From Brevundimonas sp. UBA7664 (GTDB taxonomy: Bacteria; Pseudomonadota; Alphaproteobacteria; Caulobacterales; Caulobacteraceae): DNA of 11,784 nucleotides. The notes beneath the pieces were generated by a model that was given only the letters and a program-made list of their open reading frames with translations, did no database searches and was not told the DNA's origin. The translations under genes and the position numbers were made by a program. Within the stretch, counting starts at the first letter, position 1. Every line of letters begins with the position of its first letter. Location of the stretch: contig NZ_DLHQ01000044.1 in assembly GCF_002483305.1 (NCBI RefSeq), forward strand, positions 1 through 11,784, read 5' to 3'. Shown here in pieces: positions 6,816 through 11,784 of the stretch.

Positions 6816-6827
6816 TCCTGTCGCACT

Positions 6828-6873
6828 GAAAACGAGGCCCCGGCGGAGCGATCCGCCGGGGCCTTTGCTCTTG
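6828..6873. terminator. Bidirectional intrinsic terminator between convergent genes
   Basis: A perfect 13-bp stem (AGGCCCCGGCGGA / TCCGCCGGGGCCT, arms 6835-6847 and 6852-6864) with a GCGA loop lies between the plus-strand gene ending at 6815 and the minus-strand gene ending at 6879. The plus-strand tail is TTGCTCTT and the minus-strand tail contains GTTTTC, so it can stop both transcripts. Confidence 0.85.
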
Positions 6874-6878
6874 AGGTC

Positions 6879-8192
6879 TCAGACCGCAGGGGCGACGCGC
6901 CAGATCACATTGCCCACATCGTCGGCGACCAGCAGGGCCCCGGTGCGATCGAACTGGACACCGACGGGGCGCCCCATCGCCTGATCCTGTTCGTTGAGGA
7001 AGCCGGTGAGGATGTCTTCCGGCGGGCCCGCCGGAACGCCGCCCATGAACGGCACGAAGATCACCCGGTAGCCGTTGCGCGGGGTCCGGTTCCACGAGCC
7101 GTGCTGGCCCACGAAGGCCCCGCCGCGATACCGCGCCGGAAACAGGCCGCCCTCTCCGAACGTCAAGCCCAGCGACGCCGTATGGGCGCCCAGGGCGTAG
7201 TCGGGCTTCAGCGCCCGCGCGACCATCCCGGGATTGGCCGGCTCGACCCGCGCATCGACGACCTGGCCATAGTAGCTCCACGGCCAGCCGTAGAAGCCGC
7301 CGGGCGTCACCGACGTCATATAGTCGGGCACCAGATCGTTGCCGAGTTCGTCGCGCTCATTGACCGCAACCCACAGCTTGCCGCTGTCCGGCTGCCACGC
7401 CAGCCCGACCGGATTGCGCAGGCCCGAGGCGAAGATCCGATCGGCCCCCGTGGCGATGTCGATCTCGTGGATGGCGGCGCGGCCTTCCTCCTCGGCCAGA
7501 CCGTTCTCGCCGATGTTGGAGTTCGAACCGACCCCGACATACAGCCGCGTCCCGTCCGCGCTGGCGACCAGACTCTTGGTCCAGTGATGGTTGCGGCCGG
7601 CCGGCAGGGCCGCCAGCCGGGTCGCGGCCGCCGTGATCCGCGTCTGGCCGGTCTGATAGGGGAAGGAGACCACGGCGTCGGCATTGGCGACGTAGAGCGT
7701 GTCCCCCACCAGCGCCATGCCGAAGGGCGAGGTCAGGTTTTCGAGAAAGGCCGTCCGCGTCTCCGCGACGCCGTCACCATCCGCATCACGCAGCAGGGTG
7801 ATGCGGTTGGCGCTGGGGGCCTTCGCCCCGGCCTTCTTCATGACGAGGCCCTGCACCCAACCGCGCAAGCCGCCTTCCTTGCCCTCGGGCTTGGGCGGCG
7901 CATTGCTTTCGGCGACCAGTATGTCGCCATTGGGCAGGCGATAGATCCAGCGCGGATGATCCAGGCCCGAGGCGAAAGCCTGGACGCGGAAGCCCCGCGC
8001 CGCCACCGGCGTGCGCCCCTCCGGCCAGCCCACCGCCTCGGCGATATTGACCTGCGGGAACAGCGACCCCTGGGGCGGCGGCAAGGTGGGGTCGGGTCCA
8101 AAGCCGGCGGAGGGATCCAGCGCCTCATTTCCTCCACAGGCGGCGAGCGTGAGCGCCAGGGCGGAAGCTGCGAGCAATGTCGGACGGATCAT
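6879..8192 (-). CDS. Sorbosone/glucose dehydrogenase-like beta-propeller lipoprotein
   Basis: The 437-residue protein carries a lipobox L16-A-A-C19, so it is a lipid-anchored envelope protein. The body matches the L-sorbosone dehydrogenase / soluble PQQ glucose dehydrogenase fold: repeated propeller strands such as HPRWIYRLPNGDILVAES (79-96), a calcium-loop-like DADGDG (136-141), GRNHHWTKSL (199-208) carrying the expected active-site His region, and GLRNPVGLAW (257-266). Known relatives oxidise sugars or aldoses with PQQ and pass electrons to the respiratory chain; the true substrate and cofactor here are unproven. The start has AAAGG 8 nt before the ATG. It is the last gene of a likely operon, 23 bp after the lipocalin gene, and ends at the shared bidirectional terminator. 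Confidence 0.88.
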   Translation of the reverse strand: MIRPTLLAASALALTLAACGGNEALDPSAGFGPDPTLPPPQGSLFPQVNIAEAVGWPEGRTPVAARGFRVQAFASGLDHPRWIYRLPNGDILVAESNAPPKPEGKEGGLRGWVQGLVMKKAGAKAPSANRITLLRDADGDGVAETRTAFLENLTSPFGMALVGDTLYVANADAVVSFPYQTGQTRITAAATRLAALPAGRNHHWTKSLVASADGTRLYVGVGSNSNIGENGLAEEEGRAAIHEIDIATGADRIFASGLRNPVGLAWQPDSGKLWVAVNERDELGNDLVPDYMTSVTPGGFYGWPWSYYGQVVDARVEPANPGMVARALKPDYALGAHTASLGLTFGEGGLFPARYRGGAFVGQHGSWNRTPRNGYRVIFVPFMGGVPAGPPEDILTGFLNEQDQAMGRPVGVQFDRTGALLVADDVGNVIWRVAPAV

Positions 8193-8215
8193 GGAACGGC
8201 CTTTGGGTGGGCGGG

Positions 8216-8761
8216 TCAGAACGCGGGGAACTCCAGCCGGCTGACGTCATAGCCGAGAGCAGCCGCGCGGGCGACGAGCGCCGCGCGGCCGGCGGCGTCG
8301 GGAACCTCGCGGGTGTAAATCCACAGCTTTTCGAAGGTCGGATCGGCGGAGATGAACCAGCTGTAGTCCTCGGCGTGGTCCAGCACCCAGTAGTCCCAGG
8401 TGATCAGGCCGCCGACATAGCGGACCCTCAGCTTGGCGTTGGTTCCGGGGTCCATGATCTCGCCCCGACCGCCGATCGCCTTCTCCCGACCCTGCGGCGT
8501 GTCCACCTGACAGGTGTCGCGCACGTCCACCCGCGTCGGATTGACCACGACATAGTTGGTGGCCCCCGCGACGCAGCCGTCCGTCAAGCTCATCGGCAGA
8601 CGGGCGATCTCCAGCCAGCGCCCGCTGTAGAAGCGATCCAGATCGACGACCCGGGCAGGCGCCGGCGCGCGGATTTCGTCGGGGCCGGGCGCGGTGACGC
8701 AGGCCGAGAGGGACATTGCGGCCGTCAGGGCGAGGGCGGCGGCGAGGCTTCGCGTCAGCAT
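8216..8761 (-). CDS. blc: Outer-membrane lipocalin lipoprotein, Blc type
   Basis: The 181-residue protein has a lipobox L18-S-A-C21 and the lipocalin signature GRWLEIARLP at 47-56. It also has the later family segment YWVLDHAEDYSWFISADP (124-141) followed by LWIYTRE (146-152). Bacterial lipocalins are eight-stranded barrels anchored in the outer membrane that bind lysophospholipids or fatty acids and help membrane repair. C63 and C84 may form a disulfide in the barrel. The ATG at 8761 has GGAG 7 nt upstream. The gene sits between the DUF1206 gene (58 bp gap) and the dehydrogenase gene (23 bp gap), all in one direction with no terminator between them, so co-transcription is likely. Confidence 0.92.
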   Translation of the reverse strand: MLTRSLAAALALTAAMSLSACVTAPGPDEIRAPAPARVVDLDRFYSGRWLEIARLPMSLTDGCVAGATNYVVVNPTRVDVRDTCQVDTPQGREKAIGGRGEIMDPGTNAKLRVRYVGGLITWDYWVLDHAEDYSWFISADPTFEKLWIYTREVPDAAGRAALVARAAALGYDVSRLEFPAF

Positions 8762-8819
8762 GGGCGGTCTCCGGCAAGAGTGGAACTGGCAGGTACGGCG
8801 CCGGTTCCGCGTGGACGCG

Positions 8820-9728
8820 TCAGGCCAGCGGATTCAGGTCGCGCGGCGGACGGATGCGACGAAAGCGCGCCTCGATGAAGGAAAAGGCGCCGAAGGCCAC
8901 GAAGCCCAGCGCGACAGCGATGAGGATCCACGGCCCGGCCGGCTGGCGTTCGACCGCTTCCAGCGCCGCGCCGAGGCTGGTGACGTCGGAGGCGCTCGAT
9001 TTCAGGCCCGCAAACACGACCAGCACGGCCAAGGGCAGATAGGCCAGCCCCCGCGCAACGTGTCCGATCCGGGCAAGCGGCGCGACGCGTCGGCAGGTCT
9101 TCGCAGAGCAGGCGAGATACGCCGTGAAATCCTCTCGCCACGCCTTGACGACATTCCCCGCCCCGATCCCGAAGATCGCCAGTCCGGCGCCGACCAGAAT
9201 CCATTTGCCGAAGGGGAGGGCCAGCACCGTCTCGGCCTGCTCGCGGCTGCGGATCACACCCTCGACCGCGGGATCGCCTTCCGGCGCGCGGACCAGAAGG
9301 CTGAAGGCGGCGAACGAAAGGGCTGCATAGCTGAAACCGCTGAAAGCCTGGCTCATCCGGGTGCTCAGGCCGTGCCGCGACGTGCCTTCATGGTCAGCGT
9401 CGAAGACGGACTGCAGCACGCGCCAAACGACAAAGGCGGCCAATCCCAGCCCGACGAGGACCATCCAGACGCGACCCAGTGGCCGCATCGCCAGCCAGTC
9501 GAGCGTTCCCTTGATCCCCACCGTGTCGCCGACAAGGTCGACGGCGGCCAACAGGATCAGCAACCCGGCGGACAGATACACAAACCCCCGCGCGCCATAG
9601 CCGACCCGCGCCGCCAGTTCGAGCAGGTCATGCAGCGGCGGAACCCGACGCAGCAGGGAAGACCGGCGGCGCCCCTGTTCGCCCAGATTGGCCAGGCGGT
9701 GACGGAGAAGGGCGAGGGGACTGCGCAC
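8820..9728 (-). CDS. DUF1206 integral membrane protein, 302 aa
   Basis: The protein has six predicted membrane helices in three repeated pairs, the hallmark of DUF1206. The pairs start near residues 41 (ARVGYGARGFVYL), 126 and 219 (ARIGHVARGLAYLPL). Each pair ends in a glycine-rich second helix followed by basic residues, for example FGIGAGNVVKAW at 185-196. The family has no established biochemical role. C207 and C212 in the loop before the third repeat are a small oddity. The start is a GTG at 9728, the only usable start before an in-frame TGA upstream; no good Shine-Dalgarno is seen, so the N-terminus is less certain. It appears to head an operon with the lipocalin and the dehydrogenase, and it diverges from the ABC transporter genes across a 102-bp gap. 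Confidence 0.85.
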   Translation of the reverse strand: MRSPLALLRHRLANLGEQGRRRSSLLRRVPPLHDLLELAARVGYGARGFVYLSAGLLILLAAVDLVGDTVGIKGTLDWLAMRPLGRVWMVLVGLGLAAFVVWRVLQSVFDADHEGTSRHGLSTRMSQAFSGFSYAALSFAAFSLLVRAPEGDPAVEGVIRSREQAETVLALPFGKWILVGAGLAIFGIGAGNVVKAWREDFTAYLACSAKTCRRVAPLARIGHVARGLAYLPLAVLVVFAGLKSSASDVTSLGAALEAVERQPAGPWILIAVALGFVAFGAFSFIEARFRRIRPPRDLNPLA

Positions 9729-9779
9729 GGCGACGGTAACTCTCGTCCCGGAATATGGCTCCGCTCATCGGGCCCGCCC

Positions 9780-9808
9780 TTGAGGTGCGACAGGCGGACG
9801 CATATCTG
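9780..9808 (+). promoter_or_regulatory. Candidate promoter of the ABC transporter operon
   Basis: TTGAGG (9780-9785) and TATCTG (9803-9808) lie 17 bp apart, ending 22 bp before the ATG at 9831. Both boxes are partial matches to the sigma-70 consensus. The position in the 102-bp divergent gap supports it, but no matching promoter for the opposite DUF1206 gene was found. Confidence 0.35.
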
Positions 9809-9830
9809 CCTGCCTCTCGGGAGGGCGCGT

Positions 9831-10775
9831 ATGCAGCCGGTTATTTCCATCCAGGGTCTGACCAAGACCTACAAATCGGGGCTGCAGGCCCTGAAGTCCA
9901 CAGACCTGACCATCGGCAAGGGCGAGATCTTCGCCCTGCTGGGACCCAATGGCGCGGGCAAGACGACGTTGATCTCCATCGTCTGCGGCATCGTCACCCC
10001 GTCGACGGGGACGGTCATCGCCGACGGTCACGACATCCAGAAAGATTACCGCGCGGCGCGGTCGAAGATCGGCCTGGTGCCGCAGGAACTGACCACCGAC
10101 GCCTTCGAGACCGTGCTGGCGACGGTCACCTTCAGCCGCGGCCTGTTCGGCAAGGCCCCGAACCCGGCGCATATCGAGAAGACGCTGCGCGAACTGTCCC
10201 TGTGGGAGAAACGCAACGACAAGATCATGACCCTGTCCGGCGGGATGAAGCGCCGGGTGATGATCGCCAAGGCCCTGAGCCACGAGCCCGACATCCTGTT
10301 CCTCGACGAACCGACCGCCGGCGTCGACGTCGAACTGCGCCGGGACATGTGGAACCTCGTCCGCGGTCTGCGCGACAAGGGCGTCACCATCATCCTGACC
10401 ACCCACTATATCGAGGAAGCCGAAGAGATGGCCGACCGGGTCGGGGTGATCCTCAAGGGCGAGCTGATCCTGGTCGAGGAGACCTCGGCCCTGATGAAGA
10501 AGCTGGGCAAGAAGACCCTGACGTTGAACCTGCAGGAGCCCCTGGCGGCCGTGCCCGCGGAGTTGGCCGAATGGTCGCCGACGCTGAAGGCCGACGGTAA
10601 CGAGCTGGAATACGTCTTCGATTCCAACCTCGAGAAGACCGGCGTGCCGTCGCTCCTGCGCAAGCTGTCCGACCTCGGCATCGCCTTCAAGGACCTGCAC
10701 ACCAGCCAGAGTTCGCTTGAGGACATCTTCGTCAGCCTGGTCCACCAGGACAAGACCGACAGGAGCGCCGCATGA
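9831..10775 (+). CDS. ABC-2 type exporter, ATP-binding subunit (YadG-like)
   Basis: This is the cytoplasmic ATPase of an ABC exporter, working with the permease encoded next to it. The 314-residue protein has Walker A GPNGAGKT at 38-45, Q-loop Q85, signature LSGGM at 135-139, Walker B ILFLDE at 155-160 and switch His192. The C-terminal part (about 225-314) with the late SLEDIF motif (295-300) is typical of ABC-2 exporters. Although the frame stays open far upstream, I start at ATG 9831 because GGGAGG lies 6 nt before it and the conserved domain begins there (MQPVISIQGLTKTYKSG). It overlaps the permease start by four bases (ATGA), a sign of translational coupling. The substrate is unknown; related systems are linked to drug or polysaccharide export. 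Confidence 0.94.
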   Translation: MQPVISIQGLTKTYKSGLQALKSTDLTIGKGEIFALLGPNGAGKTTLISIVCGIVTPSTGTVIADGHDIQKDYRAARSKIGLVPQELTTDAFETVLATVTFSRGLFGKAPNPAHIEKTLRELSLWEKRNDKIMTLSGGMKRRVMIAKALSHEPDILFLDEPTAGVDVELRRDMWNLVRGLRDKGVTIILTTHYIEEAEEMADRVGVILKGELILVEETSALMKKLGKKTLTLNLQEPLAAVPAELAEWSPTLKADGNELEYVFDSNLEKTGVPSLLRKLSDLGIAFKDLHTSQSSLEDIFVSLVHQDKTDRSAA

Positions 10776-11548
10776 ACTCGCTGACCTTCAACGGCTACGG
10801 CGTCTGGGCCATCTATCGCTTCGAGATGGCGCGCGCCCTGCGCACCGTGTGGCAGTCGCTGGTCACGCCGGTGATCACCACCTCGCTGTATTTCGTGGTC
10901 TTCGGCTCGGCCATCGGCAGCCGCATGACCGAGATCGACGGCGTCCCCTACGGCGCCTTCATCGTGCCGGGCCTGATCATGCTCAGCCTGTTCACCCAGT
11001 CGATCTTCAACGCCTCGTTCGGCATCTATTTCCCGAAATTCACCGGCACCATCTACGAGCTGCTGTCCGCGCCGGTGTCGCCGCTGGAGATCGTCCTCGC
11101 CTATGTCGGGGCGGCGGCGACCAAGTCGGCCATCCTCGGCCTGATCATCCTCGCCACGGCCGCCCTGTTCGTCCCGCTGGAGATACTGCATCCGCTCGAA
11201 ATGCTGGCCTTCCTGATCCTGATCTCGACCACCTTCAGCCTGTTCGGTTTCATCATCGGCATCTGGGCCAACGGCTTCGAACAGCTGCAGATGATCCCGA
11301 TGCTGGTGGTCACGCCGCTGACCTTCCTCGGCGGCTCCTTCTATTCGATCGACATGCTGCCGGAGGCCTGGCGGACGGTGACGCTGTTCAATCCGCTGGT
11401 CTATCTGATCTCCGGCTTCCGCTGGACCTTCTACGGCACGGGCGACGTCGGCATCGGGGTCAGTCTGGCGGCGACGCTGGGCTTCCTCTTCGTCTGTCTG
11501 GCCATCGTGGGATGGATGTTCCGCACCGGCTACCGGTTGAAGAACTGA
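10772..11548 (+). CDS. ABC-2 type exporter, permease subunit (YadH-like)
   Basis: The 258-residue protein forms the membrane channel of the exporter with about six helices. Segments shared with E. coli YadH, as recalled, include SLYFVVFGSAIGSR (38-51), FIVPGLIMLS, LTFLGGSFYS and NPLVYLISGFRW, and the length is nearly the same (YadH 256). Its ATG overlaps the stop of the ATPase gene, with AGGAG just upstream inside that gene. No separate periplasmic domain or adaptor gene is present. After the stop no strong terminator is seen, so transcription could run on toward the gene at 11648. Confidence 0.94.
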   Translation: MNSLTFNGYGVWAIYRFEMARALRTVWQSLVTPVITTSLYFVVFGSAIGSRMTEIDGVPYGAFIVPGLIMLSLFTQSIFNASFGIYFPKFTGTIYELLSAPVSPLEIVLAYVGAAATKSAILGLIILATAALFVPLEILHPLEMLAFLILISTTFSLFGFIIGIWANGFEQLQMIPMLVVTPLTFLGGSFYSIDMLPEAWRTVTLFNPLVYLISGFRWTFYGTGDVGIGVSLAATLGFLFVCLAIVGWMFRTGYRLKN

Positions 11549-11647
11549 GGTCTTCAGCTTGGGGCCACGAAACGGGCCATTTCAGCGGACACCTTGGCCG
11601 CTCTCCGCGTTTGATGATGCGCGCCGGCGTTCGGCGCGGGAGTAGCC

Positions 11648-11784
11648 ATGTCCACCGAGGCCGACAACAAGCTCAACGGCTCGCCTGAGCCCTTCCGCCG
11701 CCCGGTGAACTGGGGCCGGGCGCCGGGCGCCGTGTTCCGCGCCGGCCCCCTGCCCAGGGGCGAGCGCCTGCCGCCCCTGCCCGA
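11648..11784 (+). CDS. N-terminal fragment of an unrecognised protein, cut by the window edge
   Basis: An open frame starts at ATG 11648, preceded by GGGAG 5 nt upstream, and stays open for 45 codons to the right edge. The visible part begins MSTEADNKLNGSPEPFRRP and is polar and rich in Pro, Arg and Gly, with no signal peptide and no membrane helix so far. It lies 99 bp after the ABC permease on the same strand. Start quality and position suggest a real gene, but the family cannot be told from this fragment. Confidence 0.6.
   Translation, partial: MSTEADNKLNGSPEPFRRPVNWGRAPGAVFRAGPLPRGERLPPLP

Noticed and set aside
7101..8252. 383-codon open frame on the plus strand over the dehydrogenase gene
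   Set aside because: It is antisense to a well-supported lipoprotein dehydrogenase, with no start signal and no recognisable domain.
8694..9830. Upstream extension of the ABC ATPase frame by several hundred codons
   Set aside because: The extension crosses the DUF1206 gene on the other strand and has no domain; the conserved ATPase starts exactly at ATG 9831 with a good ribosome binding site.
9765..10745. 326-codon open frame on the minus strand, antisense to the ABC ATPase
   Set aside because: It is opposite a fully conserved ABC ATPase and its translation has no family motifs; it is a mirror frame of GC-rich coding DNA.
11560..11585. Possible terminator after the ABC permease
   Set aside because: GGCC / GGCC gives only a 4-bp stem with an 8-nt loop and a weak ATTTC tail, too poor to call.

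Overview
The window reads as ordinary chromosomal DNA from a GC-rich alphaproteobacterium. The best guess is a member of the Caulobacterales such as Brevundimonas. That is inferred from base composition, the alanine-rich lipoproteins, a MotA with no motB beside it, and promoter-like boxes loosely resembling Caulobacter housekeeping promoters. The genus is not proven. I see no phage, transposon, CRISPR, tRNA or rRNA sequence, and no defence system.

Left part (1-5315), all on the minus strand. The 3'-truncated mnmC gene (tRNA wobble-uridine modification) runs off the left edge. Upstream of it are two short alanine-rich lipoproteins that share a signal peptide design, each followed by its own intrinsic terminator. 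Then come the flagellar stator gene motA and a FATP-type long-chain acyl-CoA synthetase.

Middle (5316-6873), plus strand. A 263-bp region between divergent genes leads into a small secreted protein that resembles a lone PPC-like beta domain and ends in a strong terminator. Next is a single-pass membrane protein with a long Pro/Ala-rich tail. A perfect 13-bp hairpin usable from both strands closes this part and also ends the convergent operon.

Right part. On the minus strand a probable three-gene envelope operon runs DUF1206 membrane protein -> Blc-type lipocalin lipoprotein -> sorbosone-dehydrogenase-like lipoprotein (9728 down to 6879). Divergent from it on the plus strand is a translationally coupled ABC-2 exporter pair resembling YadG/YadH (9831-11548). 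The first 45 codons of an unrecognised gene (from 11648) run off the right edge.

The common theme is the cell envelope: at least four predicted lipoproteins, one other secreted protein, and four integral membrane proteins. I found no convincing undescribed multi-gene system. The points most worth a second look are the paired Ala-rich lipoproteins with a structured 3' end, and the DUF1206-lipocalin-dehydrogenase gene trio. No gap between genes exceeds 300 bases.
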